Below are positions 25,801 through 32,471 of a stretch of DNA of 64,000 nucleotides, piece by piece; position 1 is the first letter of the stretch; every line of letters begins with the position of its first letter. Source of the stretch: an uncultured Clostridia bacterium. Lineage in GTDB: Bacteria; Bacillota; Clostridia; Oscillospirales; Ruminococcaceae. The notes under the pieces are model-generated. The model was not told the DNA's origin. It made no database searches and saw only the letters and a program-made list of their open reading frames with translations. A program made the position numbers and the translations under genes. The stretch spans positions 1 through 64,000 of the forward strand of contig CANPYZ010000003.1 of NCBI GenBank assembly GCA_947589035.1, written 5' to 3'.

Positions 25801-26419
25801 CCAGTTTTGACTCATCAACAGGCGGGTCTTGGTTAAGAACAAGCCGTTTATGGTCTTTTGAGTTCCATGTTCCTTGCTCTTGTTCAGTGTTTCTATGATT
25901 ACTGTTGTAAAAGCTGTCATCAAGTCTTGCCTCTACGCCCGTAGTTGTGGTAATTTTTCCGCCAAGAATGATATTCGCATATTCTTCATCATTTAATAAC
26001 TCTGACAAATCAACACCGGAATTTCCACCGTCTGCTCCGTAATGCCCTTTACCCATAGCATATTTGAGAATCCCATTATGTGACCAGTCTGGAGTATTGA
26101 TGACAATATTTCCGCCAACTGCTGCACGTCCTTCAGTATCAGAGTTCGCCACAGTGAAATCGTCCTGCAAGAACACACAGAATTGTGAAGCAATACCTAA
26201 TAAATAAGTATTATTTGCATTTTCAATAGTTTTCTCCACAGTGTCACCACGGATAGAATTTGTTCTACCAGCGAGCAAAGTCGCATCATCTATTGACTTA
26301 TTGCCACTTAAGGGCGTAATAGAATTTGCCGCTCCGGCTCCGATTGAAGTCGTCCATGACGTTGCCAGTAAAAATGAGGTAATCCCGCTTAGCAATCGTT
26401 TTCCGACTGTTTTCTTCAT
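16829..26419 (-). CDS. giant SpaA/Cna_B-repeat cell-surface adhesin
   Basis: A 3196-aa wall protein. Residues ~1-35 are a signal peptide (KKTVGKRLLSG, then a hydrophobic core). About 75-450 is a choice-of-anchor A domain (FCVFLQDDFTV, RGHLSGALVAKSY). Then come about 15 SpaA/Cna_B domains: four diverse ones (to ~1100), four related ones (~1100-1620), a long Thr/Glu-Thr linker, two linker-separated domains, and five tandem ones (~2240-2850). The repeated motifs ISKQDVYGEE and TLHEAAAPEGYE carry the Lys and Glu expected for internal isopeptide bonds. A Thr-rich stalk and Ser-rich region precede the sorting signal SPKTG, a hydrophobic stretch and RRKDD. A sortase should attach it; none is encoded here. 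The ATG at 26419 has AAAGGA 9 nt upstream. Confidence 0.9.
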   Translation of the reverse strand: MKKTVGKRLLSGITSFLLATSWTTSIGAGAANSITPLSGNKSIDDATLLAGRTNSIRGDTVEKTIENANNTYLLGIASQFCVFLQDDFTVANSDTEGRAAVGGNIVINTPDWSHNGILKYAMGKGHYGADGGNSGVDLSELLNDEEYANIILGGKITTTTGVEARLDDSFYNSNHRNTEQEQGTWNSKDHKRLVLNQDPPVDESKLDSIPKSSTGAWSVVDQSQTYVTKLLDFDEQFAYLQKKSKALAELQTSGVTVEIDESTGTVTFDAHAADTKAETVYFNISAEDWEKISNCKDDEEYINFEFKNIPELPNPRTVVEVAEPSMAVDHNSTWNYAYIVINVDGEEAVVATNNVRTRINDISISKDLDGKYNNEAGVTSLLYNFSEANYVELGKNFQGTIFAPNANVEDYTHNPDNRGHLSGALVAKSYSGATEFGYRPFSGPIGIGEAANKPKVAIKKLNDNSGRLAGATMGLYEVATDSSGNPTGKVSSSPVKTVVTTDSTVTLDYMDVSEGYYILKEVTPPEGYALAEQEYYLGIKATPKTVNAGSISGLTSDITLSDITFTVYKDATFKEAEDSATYDALDWEKRSFIINDNEETTVTLSGNKITNVTKGDKKKFQVISVDGGVILLYDGQLISPCIDLVSELKNYKDGFSFIDEEGITFEKTNEDGELLNGAEFYLYKDSYTEGSAAPETRDDVANWDSAQYSVSLEDLEEISIDGTSISNVYRLIETTAPAGYTETENDILFIYSDNSYYYKETPKLSGSLPFIFADGELDMKEWTEVPEDRVITIKNFKLQGAKVNLTKIDMEDESILDGATIELYVDGEETPLYTWEDFGGKEESMRDALLEVESDKVYNGYLMPGVYYLTETVAPEGYENNALLNQKIYFTVDEDFNIVDGKNTKKETVYSEADGTLSKKSSDNYYMWYPVVEGNVLNNSSKAANFEDVTKIEVKFKSGSNFQFWTDLGDIAGANNANGISIGSNKLYTIEFDEPTSLTAKHIEFGGVELAIDSITFYSGENIPNDESLKDYYIIDRNEKTIILKNQKSEATGTITVSKVGATGMKELPGAEITLTADKDVDFTKVTAKVDEKTFKGTEDSLVWTSGEIPAEITGLPAGDYTMTETAAPNGYLITTEITFTILEDGEIDPDSVDVSGKNSFEDGTFTLVDDAYVEISKTDVGGDELAGAKLTLTAKKGTTAKFTAEQFEAGDDVTGVTVSETEIKWTSGSTPSTVKNLPDGTYILHELAAPSTEYAVANDIEFTISGGILTQINGEPAKEYTITMVDEKAESTVKISKVDLGGNEVTGAVLNLTGTDESGNAIEFEQGVLHTDGKVLHGSGGTELVWTTGENITELENLPAGHYTLKEDAPAAGYLVATEIKFDIANGKIQNVKIAEGSQNSYDAEKGIITLVDEAYVSISKQDIAGEELAGAQLTLTSKDGKATFTEDQFIAGEGAELTNVTETSINWTSGTAPSQVKNLPDGTYILHEVAAPNTEYQVATDVEFTIQNGKLVSINGKDAQHVTPIVMVDYTTADITVSKKAVTSTGEELAGAVLTLTGTTEDGKLIDMRKATVVYGEGASKNLAESNDTTIAWNSGTESTQIQNLEDGIYVLHENAAPAGYELTNDIEFVIEQGKMTKVTVNGKDVTSSVKDNTFVLVDEKIIEETTTTPEETVATTTTTTAETEGTTTKATTTIPETVTTVATIPETGTTTTTTTTRATTTTTTTTTEEQTEETSTTTKATTPQTEVTTTTTSTETTTTTKATEATETTTETTTAPTVPETASVKISKQDVYGEEVSGARLTLTGKDTDGNAVNFAAGTVNTPEDAILVNGQGEILVWVSGSGVTEIHDLPDGTYTLHEAAAPEGYEVATDMTFVIENGKLTKVNSETVTSDEVIIMVDEAIVQETTTTTEATTTTTTETTVTTTTTEKQSEETSTTTESTTTQTETTVTTTTEEQTEETSTTKATTTQTETTVTTTEEQTAITSTTKATTTETTTEATETTTAPTVPETASVKISKQDVYGEEVSGARLTLTGKDTDGNAVNFAAGTVNTPEDAILVNGQGEILVWVSGSGVTEIHDLPDGTYTLHEAAAPEGYEVATDMTFVIENGKLTKVNSETVTSDEVIIMVDEAIVQETTTTTEATTVTTTTTEKQTEETSTTTEVTTTQTETTVTTTTEEQTEETSTTTKTTTTQTETTVTTTEEQTAITSTTKATTTETTTEATETTTAPTIPETASVRISKQDVYGEELSGATLELTGKTANGEEILFTAGNLTVGTGAEVISEEGNTLSWISGTGTTEVNQLPDGTYTLHEVAAPEGYEVATDIIFVIEGGKLTTIDSEAVAEDEVIVMVDKATKATVEISKQDVYGEEVSGARLTLTRKDTEGKDISFDSGLIEVAEDARLVNGQGETLVWVSGTGTTTVKELPDGTYTLHEAAAPEGYEVATDIIFVIEGGKLTTVNSEAVAEDDVIIMIDEATKANVNISKQDVYGEEISGARLTLTGKDTEGKDISFDSGLIEVAEDARLVNGQGETLVWVSGTGTTTVKELPDGTYTLHEAAAPEGYEVATDIIFVIEGGKLTTVNSEAVAEDDDVIIMIDEATKANVNISKQDVYGEELSGATLALTGKNADGEEILFTAENLTAGTGAEVISEEGNTLSWISGIGTTEVNQLPDGTYTLHEVAAPEGYEVATDIIFVIEGGKLTTIDSEAVAEDDNMIIMVDKATKATVEISKQDVYGEELTGARLELTGTGTDGKAIEFASGTVDLAEDAKLVNGQGETLVWISGTGVTTVNELPDGTYILHEVAAPEGYEVATDIQFVIEGGKLTSVDGAEATSDEIIIMIDEATVAETTTETETTTTTTTTTTTTTEKATSATTTTKATTTATETKVSTTPETTTVTTKATTAATTVTTTTTTTTTTTTTTTTTTTTTTTTTEETTTTTTTTEETTTEEEVTTEEETTTTNPSTVLDATGTNPSDIDGTNFDETTTTNPTAVGPGAFETETTETIPEVELPDSDVETETTTTEEETTTEETTTTTTTTSEMVTTTTTTTTETTNSTTTSTTSTSSSDITTTSQTETTKASGMTETTVVTETTESTETSNTTESSETTTTDSTEKPSTTTTTKKNGTSNSSANNSRTSSSSSRSYSSSSGSSSSSKNSTSSTTSPKTGSEGIVVVLNVLAVSGLVLVATRRKDD
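17560..17880 (-). repeat. Thr-codon microsatellite tract of the adhesin stalk
   Basis: The minus strand is almost pure ACN codons here, encoding runs of more than 20 threonines with scattered Glu, Ala, Lys and Ser. All four Thr codons are mixed, so the tract is selected at protein level rather than being a simple triplet expansion. Shorter tracts lie at 17230-17350, 19720-20020, 20390-20700 and 21080-21420. Confidence 0.85.
17880..19700 (-). repeat. five tandem ~365-bp SpaA-domain repeats
   Basis: The segment encoding ISKQDVYGEE recurs five times at ~365-bp spacing (near 18220, 18585, 18955, 19320 and 19690). Units near 18600-18960 and 18960-19330 are almost identical over their whole length, and those near 18240-18600 and 19340-19700 form a second similar pair. 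This suggests unequal recombination of a two-unit block. Confidence 0.85.
19710..21080 (-). repeat. two ~680-bp direct repeats (SpaA domain plus Thr linker)
   Basis: The block starting GCTGTTTCAGGTA (plus strand) occurs at 19710, 20379 and 21066, giving periods of 669 and 687 bp. Each unit encodes one SpaA domain and one Thr/Glu linker. The SpaA parts of the two units are close to identical; length differences lie in the linker. Confidence 0.85.
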
Positions 26420-26491
26420 GTACTTCATTCCTTTCTTTCAAATGTTGAGGAATACGCCCGCTGACCGTTCAGGCATACTTCCTTTCTTTAC

Positions 26492-26520
26492 ATTATAACA
26501 CATTCCCTGAAAAATTTCAA
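26492..26520 (-). promoter_or_regulatory. promoter of the adhesin gene
   Basis: Minus-strand TTGAAA (26520-26515), 17-bp spacer ending TGTGT, TATAAT (26497-26492). The ~65-nt leader contains the near-palindromic GGAAGTATGCC/GGGCGTATTCC and a second AAAGAAAGGAA copy. Confidence 0.75.
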
Positions 26521-26585
26521 GCTGTTTCTTTGGATTTTTATTTTAAAGATAGTCAATTTTTCGCATTCTGAATTGGTGATTTTGT

Positions 26586-26614
26586 ACAAAAACAAGACGG
26601 CTCAGCGAGCCGCC
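26586..26614 (-). terminator. terminator of the Ter biosynthetic operon
   Basis: GGCGGCTC and GAGCCGTC pair around a 3-nt loop on the minus strand, then TTGTTTTTG. The stop codon of the HAD gene lies in the loop. Confidence 0.8.
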
Positions 26615-27315
26615 TGTAATACTTCTGTTAGCATATACGCACTGAAATCTTCCTGATTCTCCCGAAATAGCCCCTTATCCGCTGCGTTTAACATGGGAAT
26701 GTCCATTTCACTGTCACCGGCAGCAATCACGAAATCAAAATCATGCTTTGCTAAAAAGCGTTTCAACGCCGTGCCTTTGTCTTCTTCCGGCGGAAGAAAA
26801 TATAATTTTCTTCCTGTGCGGAAAGCAGTTAATTTTTCCGGCGAATACTCCGAAAAACAATTATCTGCAATTTCCGGCGTTTCACAGGCACACGCAAGAA
26901 ACATTCCGTCAGCAATTTTCACATGCCGGAAACGGCTGTCCGTCCGGAAAATTTTCTCCCAACGGCACAATTCCGGCTGATAAGGCTTTATCTTATTCTG
27001 AGATTCGGCAAGCCATTCCGGTTCAGGGAAATCATGATGTAAGAAAATTAACCCGTTCGCCGTTAAGGCAAATTCCGGACGGTAATTTTCCGGAAAAATA
27101 ATTCTCTGATATTGTGCAATCGTTCTCGTTGTCACGGGCAGAAAAGTAATATTTTCCTGCTGAATCATCTGCAAAAATAATTTTTTGGCTTGTTCAGAAA
27201 GAAAACTCTGTTCCTGTTCCTGGTAAATTTCTACACAAATATCTGTTTCTGTTTTTTTCCGGCGTGAATGAATTAACGTATTATCTAAATCTGTTGCAAA
27301 TAAAATTTTTTTCAT
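26602..27315 (-). CDS. HAD phosphatase of the Ter operon
   Basis: A 237-aa HAD hydrolase with a C2-type cap. Motif 1 is FATDLDNTLIHS, Thr is in LPVTTR, Lys is in EEDKGTALKRF and motif 4 is AAGDSEMDIPML. Family members remove phosphate from sugar or nucleotide phosphates. HAD enzymes with this architecture accompany PRTase and StiP genes in Ter stress clusters, where they are thought to act on a nucleoside-like metabolite. The start codon abuts the stop of the StiP gene, with only a weak ribosome site, which points to coupled translation. It is the last gene of the operon. Confidence 0.82.
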   Translation of the reverse strand: MKKILFATDLDNTLIHSRRKKTETDICVEIYQEQEQSFLSEQAKKLFLQMIQQENITFLPVTTRTIAQYQRIIFPENYRPEFALTANGLIFLHHDFPEPEWLAESQNKIKPYQPELCRWEKIFRTDSRFRHVKIADGMFLACACETPEIADNCFSEYSPEKLTAFRTGRKLYFLPPEEDKGTALKRFLAKHDFDFVIAAGDSEMDIPMLNAADKGLFRENQEDFSAYMLTEVLQAAR

Positions 27316-28365
27316 TTAACTGTCCGCCATTCTCTGAATTAAACCACAGGCTTTATAGCATTGTAAAGGGTAAACTTCAACAGGAATATGCTTTTCTTCC
27401 GCAAGCTGGTAAATATGCCCTAAATGTTCAGAATCTTCTAAGCTATGCACAAGAATTTTCCACGGAATCCGCCGGAGTAATACTCTTGTTGCTTCTCCTA
27501 TGCCAGGCTTGACTAAATGAATATTTTCTATTCCGAAATGTTCTGCAATTCGGCTGACTTCTTCTATTGCGTTCGTTTCCGGAACGGGCTGTATTTCCGG
27601 AATTAGCGTTTCATCGAAAAATTCCTCAACACGGGATAGAAATTTTTCTGTTAAATCGATTTTTTCAAATTCCTGATAATACATTGCGCCGTGAAAATCA
27701 TTTTCCCGAATAATATCTTTCCGGAAAAATGTCCGGCTAATTAAACCTGAAACTGTCGCATTCAAACACGAACTCGCAATTAAAAAATCTTCATATGTTC
27801 CGCTTATTCCGGCAACGTGCGCAGGGTCGGAAAGCACTGCCAACCCTGAATTAACTTCCGGAAAGTCCTGCATTGCCTGAATCAATTCATGCTGAATCGC
27901 TCCTTTTCCCGTCCAGCCGTCAACAAATTGTATATTTTCCGGTGCGTGTCTGTTTAAAATATACTGCACGGCATTCCGGTCAATACCTTTCCCACGAATA
28001 ATAGAAATTGTATAATGCGGAATATTTATATGATGTCTTTTTTTCAGATAACGTTTTAATAAAATGCCTATGGGCGTTCCGGCTCTCGCTAAGGAAACTA
28101 AAACAGCATGATTTCCTTTTATTTGGAAAATTTTTTCCGCAAGGTTTCCCACTGCCCACGCCGTCAACGGTGCATATCGTTCTAATGCGTCATAAAATGT
28201 TTTTAAATAAGCCTCTGACGGGGCGTGTTCTTTCGGTAACATTTCGGAATAATGCACACCCTGCTGAATGCGTTTTTCCCGTTCGGCATTTTCTAACGGT
28301 TCAACTTGTCCGGTAATATCTTTCAGTAAAATTTCCACATCTTCCGCACGGTAAGAACTTCTCAT
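27316..28365 (-). CDS. StiP/PELOTA-domain protein of the Ter operon
   Basis: A 349-aa protein. Residues ~1-250 match the StiP N-terminal domain (YRAEDVEILLKDITG, then VSLARAGTPIGILLKRYL and HYTISIIRGKGID), called a cysteine-protease-like domain in databases but close to a PRTase-type fold. Residues ~265-349 resemble the PELOTA RNA-binding domain (LVKPGIGEATRVLLRRIPW). This pair is a marker of Ter biosynthetic clusters. Catalytic Cys candidates occur in SSCLNATVSG and YKACGL, but I cannot assign one. AAGGGTGATGAC precedes the ATG, 4 nt after the PRTase stop. Confidence 0.82.
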   Translation of the reverse strand: MRSSYRAEDVEILLKDITGQVEPLENAEREKRIQQGVHYSEMLPKEHAPSEAYLKTFYDALERYAPLTAWAVGNLAEKIFQIKGNHAVLVSLARAGTPIGILLKRYLKKRHHINIPHYTISIIRGKGIDRNAVQYILNRHAPENIQFVDGWTGKGAIQHELIQAMQDFPEVNSGLAVLSDPAHVAGISGTYEDFLIASSCLNATVSGLISRTFFRKDIIRENDFHGAMYYQEFEKIDLTEKFLSRVEEFFDETLIPEIQPVPETNAIEEVSRIAEHFGIENIHLVKPGIGEATRVLLRRIPWKILVHSLEDSEHLGHIYQLAEEKHIPVEVYPLQCYKACGLIQRMADS

Positions 28366-28369
28366 GTCA

Positions 28370-29467
28370 TCACCCTTTAATTAATATTTTTTCCGATTCC
28401 GGAAATAACATACTTATTTTCTGCATTGCCGGTTCTGTGTCGGCGTGGCTGTCCGTTACAATTAACACAACTTCCGCTGTCCGGTCAGGCTGGTATAAGT
28501 AAGTTTTCCGGTTCACGTCGTAAAAACTCGGCAAGGCATACCCTTCCTGAATTGGGTAACCCTCCTGAAGGGAAATTCCTATCGGACTTCTTGTCGTGGC
28601 GTGACATTTTACGTCAAACCCCTGCCCTGAAAGCTGCGCCCCTAATAAAATTGCCGGATACATGCATTCTTCCGTACCAAGAATCAGTAAACGCTTTTTT
28701 CCTGCAATTCTGTTTTCTAATTCTTTTCTGACTGTTTTCACAAATTCCCGATAAGTTTTCCGGTATTCGCCTACAGTATGCAATTTCCGGCTTTCCGGTA
28801 AACGGCTTCTTGAAAGAATACATGCATATGGTTTCGTTTCCCCGAAGGGTAATTCTTCCGGCGCATGAACTTCCATTTGTTCCACTTTTCGGGAATAATC
28901 GGTATTTTCCGGCTTGCATAGCCATTCGAATACAATATTTTCCTTCTGCATGAACAAGAGATTTTCTTCCGGTACACGGTTAATTAACGAACCGGCAATA
29001 AATTTTGCTTTTTGATAAGCAGGAATTTCTTTTCTAATTTGCGTAATCATATTCTGAATCGTTTTCCCTGTGGAAATTTCATCATCAATTAAAATAATTT
29101 CTTTCGTTTCGGGGAGTTCTCCTTCTAAATTCAATCTTTGCTGTACGGCGTGACTATGTTCTTCTAAGAATTGTAAAACTTTCCCTTCTTGTTTTTCCCT
29201 CGTGGTATGCACGAATTGCACATCTTCTGGAAATTGCATTGCTGCCTGTGTGGCAATTGCCGTTGCGGTTTCCGCAAAACCAATCAATAATTTCGCCTCA
29301 GGATAACGGGAAAAAAGCTGTTTTCCTAATGTCTGCATCATGTCTAAAGCCTGACACGGTTCAGCCCCTAAATGTTTCGCCTGTAACGGATTCACTAATA
29401 AATAATTCCGTTTCGCATTCTGGTAGCGTTTCGCTAAGTAAATTAAATGTTCAGGAAGATACTGCAA
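28370..29467 (-). CDS. phosphoribosyltransferase-TRSP protein
   Basis: A 365-aa two-domain protein. Residues ~1-200 are a PRTase_2 domain with the PRPP-binding loop IILIDDEISTGKT. Residues ~215-365 are the TRSP domain, with the name-giving Thr-Arg-Ser-Pro in CHATTRSPIG. In Ter clusters this fusion is proposed to make a ribosylated metabolite from PRPP. The start is a TTG at 29467, supported by AAAGGAG 9 nt upstream; the gene overlaps the end of the aldolase-like gene by 17 bp. No closer start exists. Confidence 0.85.
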   Translation of the reverse strand: MQYLPEHLIYLAKRYQNAKRNYLLVNPLQAKHLGAEPCQALDMMQTLGKQLFSRYPEAKLLIGFAETATAIATQAAMQFPEDVQFVHTTREKQEGKVLQFLEEHSHAVQQRLNLEGELPETKEIILIDDEISTGKTIQNMITQIRKEIPAYQKAKFIAGSLINRVPEENLLFMQKENIVFEWLCKPENTDYSRKVEQMEVHAPEELPFGETKPYACILSRSRLPESRKLHTVGEYRKTYREFVKTVRKELENRIAGKKRLLILGTEECMYPAILLGAQLSGQGFDVKCHATTRSPIGISLQEGYPIQEGYALPSFYDVNRKTYLYQPDRTAEVVLIVTDSHADTEPAMQKISMLFPESEKILIKG

Positions 29468-30446
29468 CAGAAATCGCTCCTTTCGGGATTACGCCATATA
29501 AATCGCCTAAAATTTTTATTCTTCTTGCCCATTTTCCGTGGCATTTCACTTCATTCATGCGTGAACCGCTGTAACCTTTCTGAACAGCTTTAGAAGATTC
29601 ATTCCAGTTCATAATCCGGCAAGCGTCACGGTAATCTTCTTCAGAAACTTTTAAACTTTCCCAGATATATTTCAATTGTGACGGGTGAATGGCAGTTTTC
29701 CCGACGAACCCGTTCAGCCTGTCTAAAGATAATTCTTTCTGCATTCCGGAAACCCATGCCTGATTCTGCGCCCCGAAATATTCCCAGACCGGAGCGGAAA
29801 CAACAAATTCCCCCGAAAACTGATTCAAAATATCCGCTAAAATATCCCGAATAATGCTAATTTGATAAATATTTTCTTCTTCCGAACGTCTCAGCCCATA
29901 AAGATTACAAAAATCATTCCCCCCTGTGCGGACGTTCAGAATTAACGGATATACTTTCATTAACTGGTGATGAATTTCCTGCAATTCCTGTTTTCTTGTG
30001 GAAATATCGGCAATTTTCCGGCTTTCTAAAATTGGCATAGCGTAAATTCTTTGTGAAGAATTTCTGTTAATTCGTTTTAAAGCGGAAAGATAATTTTCAG
30101 CGTTTCCGGTGTCGAATTTCGGCAGAATGAACCCTGTCAGAATATGCGCCGATTCGCCTAAAATTTCCCAGACGTGAAGCATGTGTTCCGCTGAACGAAT
30201 GCGAATGAACAATAACGGGAAATCTTCCCTATACTGCATATTCAATTCATGAAACGTTTCACATAATGTTTGTTCTGCCTCGGGCAATGCGCTGTCTAAT
30301 ATCGCATCTTCCAAACAAAACGCCGTACTTGTCAAATAAGGAATTTCCTTATGAATGATTTTTCCGGCAATGTCTTTCTGTAAGGCTGGCATGTAAAGCA
30401 ATCCGCCCACATGGTAAGCTAATTCTGTAATTTCTCGATTCATCAT
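29451..30446 (-). CDS. HpcH/HpaI aldolase/citrate lyase-like protein of the Ter operon
   Basis: A 331-aa TIM-barrel enzyme of the citrate-lyase beta/HpcH superfamily. Elements seen are LYMPALQKDI, the acidic FCLEDAI, IRIRS, ILPKFD, AMPILESRKIAD, and late GFVGKTAIHPSQL, which fits the family's substrate and metal site. Ter clusters typically carry this as the C-C bond lyase. I start it at 30446 because GGAG lies 9 nt upstream; the track start at 30461 puts that ribosome site inside the gene. It heads the operon with the PRTase-TRSP, StiP and HAD genes. Confidence 0.82.
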   Translation of the reverse strand: MMNREITELAYHVGGLLYMPALQKDIAGKIIHKEIPYLTSTAFCLEDAILDSALPEAEQTLCETFHELNMQYREDFPLLFIRIRSAEHMLHVWEILGESAHILTGFILPKFDTGNAENYLSALKRINRNSSQRIYAMPILESRKIADISTRKQELQEIHHQLMKVYPLILNVRTGGNDFCNLYGLRRSEEENIYQISIIRDILADILNQFSGEFVVSAPVWEYFGAQNQAWVSGMQKELSLDRLNGFVGKTAIHPSQLKYIWESLKVSEEDYRDACRIMNWNESSKAVQKGYSGSRMNEVKCHGKWARRIKILGDLYGVIPKGAISVAVSS

Positions 30447-30524
30447 AATTTGTTTCTCCATTTTGAAGTCAATAATGAGTTTTTGCTTTTTCAGTTTAAC
30501 ACAAAATTATCAAATTCAAGACAA

Positions 30525-30546
30525 ATTTATGTTAAATTTATGTTAA
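30525..30546 (-). promoter_or_regulatory. tandem 11-bp direct repeat upstream of the Ter biosynthetic operon
   Basis: AATTTATGTTA occurs twice in direct tandem 80 bp before the aldolase-like gene. No confident -35/-10 pair is seen in the AT-rich gap; the best -10-like box is TAAACT near 30497. The repeats could bind a regulator. Confidence 0.3.
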
Positions 30547-30567
30547 ATTTTCGCTTTTTGAAACAAA

Positions 30568-30600
30568 ATCAAAAAGAAGAACCTTTTCAGATTCTTCTTT
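30568..30600 (-). terminator. terminator of the TerD operon
   Basis: AAAGAAGAA (30600-30592) pairs with TTCTTCTTT (30581-30573) on the minus strand, ending in a T run. It separates the TerD operon from the downstream biosynthetic operon. Confidence 0.75.
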
Positions 30601-30624
30601 CTGGTTAATTTAATGATAAGTAAT

Positions 30625-31224
30625 TTAACTAAATCTTCTGGCTAAAGATTTAATATCTGTGTCTGTTGTTCCCTGCCCGATAGCAGTAAATTTCCAGTCC
30701 CCGTTGTAACGGTAAATTTCCCCGAAAATCATTGCGGTCATGCCTTTATAACTTTCTGTTAAATTATAGCGGCATAATTCCTGATTGGTGTCCGCATCAA
30801 CAATGCGAATAAACGCATTCTTAATCATTCCAAATTCCTGTTTTTTGCTTGCTGCCTGATAAATATTCACAACGAAAGCGATTTTATCGTAACTTTGCGG
30901 CAACTGGTTCAGATTCACAATAATTTGTTCATCGTCACCTTCTCCGGCTCCTGTCGTGTTGTCGCCCATGTGCTGCACTGCTCCGGTAGAATGCATTAAA
31001 TTCCCGAAATAAATTATATCATCTGAAGAAATTACTCTTCCGCCCGTACAGAGAAATGCAGATGCATCACAATCTATTGTCTGTTCCTGTTTCCCGAACA
31101 AACCGCCGAGTAAGCCTTTCTGCGGGGCTTCGTCCCAGCCTAAGCCAACGACGACTTTTTTCAATTCTCCGCCGTTTTCTTTTTTCAAGTTAATTTTCTG
31201 CCCTTTGGATAAATTGATACTCAT
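30625..31224 (-). CDS. TerD family protein, divergent (1)
   Basis: A 199-aa TerD domain protein starting [15 protein letters not shown]. The family's calcium-site strand is altered: TIDCDASAFLC replaces the usual DFDLDAAAF, though GAGEGDDEQIIVNL is kept. A Gly-rich insert (KGLLGGLFGKQEQ) sits before it. TerD proteins bind Ca2+ and act at the membrane in tellurite, phage and stress resistance. I start it at 31224 (AGGTGAGAAT upstream), 8 nt after the previous TerD stop. Confidence 0.88.
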   Translation of the reverse strand: MSINLSKGQKINLKKENGGELKKVVVGLGWDEAPQKGLLGGLFGKQEQTIDCDASAFLCTGGRVISSDDIIYFGNLMHSTGAVQHMGDNTTGAGEGDDEQIIVNLNQLPQSYDKIAFVVNIYQAASKKQEFGMIKNAFIRIVDADTNQELCRYNLTESYKGMTAMIFGEIYRYNGDWKFTAIGQGTTDTDIKSLARRFS

Positions 31225-31232
31225 ATTCTCAC

Positions 31233-31850
31233 CTATCTGTATCTTTCCGCTAAATCTCCAATACTTCCGTCTTTCGTTCCCTGACCGATTGCACCGAATT
31301 TCCATTGACCGTTGTAACGGTAAATTTCCCCGAAAATCATTGCAGTCATTTGACTATAGCTCCCTGTTAAATCATAACGGCATAATTCCTGATTATTTCC
31401 TGCGTCAACAATTCGGATAAATGCATTTCTAATCATTCCGAAATGCTGATGTTTCTGAAACGCCTGATAAATATTCACCACGAACACAATTTTATTATAT
31501 ATCTGCGGTACTCTCGGCAAATCCACAATAATTTGCTCATCATCGCCTTCACCTGCTCCGGTTAAATTGTCGCCCGTGTGCCATACTGCTCCCGATTCAT
31601 GCTTTAAATGCCCGAAATAAACAATATCTTTCGTTTCTCTTAATTTATTATCTATGCATAAAATCGCTGAAGCATCACAGTCAATTGTTTCTGCTGCCGG
31701 AGCGGAAAATAACATTTTCAAAAATCCGCCGCCACTCTGCTGTGGTTGTTCCATTTCGTCCCAACCTAAGCCGACAATGACTTTTTCTAATGCTCCGCCG
31801 CCGTTTTTCTGGAGATTAACTTTCTGCCCTTTAACTAAATTTACGCTCAT
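31233..31850 (-). CDS. TerD family protein, divergent (2)
   Basis: A 205-aa paralogue of the gene at 30625, with the same altered site (TIDCDASAILC) and a longer insert (QQSGGGFLKMLF). GAGEGDDEQIIVDL is conserved. The similarity across the whole length implies a local duplication after divergence from the two canonical copies. AGGTGAACA precedes the start at 31850. Confidence 0.88.
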   Translation of the reverse strand: MSVNLVKGQKVNLQKNGGGALEKVIVGLGWDEMEQPQQSGGGFLKMLFSAPAAETIDCDASAILCIDNKLRETKDIVYFGHLKHESGAVWHTGDNLTGAGEGDDEQIIVDLPRVPQIYNKIVFVVNIYQAFQKHQHFGMIRNAFIRIVDAGNNQELCRYDLTGSYSQMTAMIFGEIYRYNGQWKFGAIGQGTKDGSIGDLAERYR

Positions 31851-31870
31851 TGTTCACCTCAACCGGAAAT

Positions 31871-32446
31871 TTACGCATCTAATCCGAAATTCCGGCATAA
31901 TGCGGCTAAACCACCAGCAAAACCTGAACCAATAGCATTAAATTTCCATTCTCCGTTGTGGCGGTAAAGTTCTGCAACAACAACTGCTGTTTCAATGGAG
32001 AAGTCTTCTCCTAAGTCGAAATGAATTAATTCTTCTCCGTTTTCCTGATTCAGTACCCGAATATAGGAATTATTCACCTGTCCGAAATTCTGGTTGCGTT
32101 CTTCCGCCTCAAAAATTGTTACTGTGAAATCAATCTTTTCCACATTCGCCGGAACTTTGCTTAAGTCAATGTTAATGACTTCGTCATCGCCTTCGCCTTC
32201 ACCGGTCTTATTATCGCCCATGTGAATGACTGAACCGGAAGAATGTTCCTTGTTGTTATAGAACACGAAATCCGCTTCAGAAGCTGCTTTCCCTTCAGCG
32301 TTCAGTAAAAATGCTGCCGCATCTAAGTCGAAATCTGAACCGCCGTCATATTTATTAATGTCCCAGCCAAGACCAACTAAAATTTTTGTTAATCCTGGAT
32401 TAGTTTTTGTCAAGTCAATTTTCTGCCCTTTAGATAAATTTACCAT
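31871..32446 (-). CDS. TerD family protein, canonical (3)
   Basis: A 191-aa TerD protein with the full calcium-binding signature: [14 protein letters not shown] and [14 protein letters not shown]. It starts [19 protein letters not shown] and ends [16 protein letters not shown]. About 80 percent similar by eye to the next gene. It should bind Ca2+ and form assemblies on the inner membrane surface. The start is supported by GGAGGAAAATGAATT. Confidence 0.92.
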   Translation of the reverse strand: MVNLSKGQKIDLTKTNPGLTKILVGLGWDINKYDGGSDFDLDAAAFLLNAEGKAASEADFVFYNNKEHSSGSVIHMGDNKTGEGEGDDEVINIDLSKVPANVEKIDFTVTIFEAEERNQNFGQVNNSYIRVLNQENGEELIHFDLGEDFSIETAVVVAELYRHNGEWKFNAIGSGFAGGLAALCRNFGLDA

Positions 32447-32471
32447 AATTCATTTTCCTCCTGTTGTGTCA

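Noticed and set aside
26438-26476. 12-codon leader peptide upstream of the adhesin
   Set aside because: Its ribosome site would lie at the very 5' end of the predicted transcript, and spacing to the ATG is too short.
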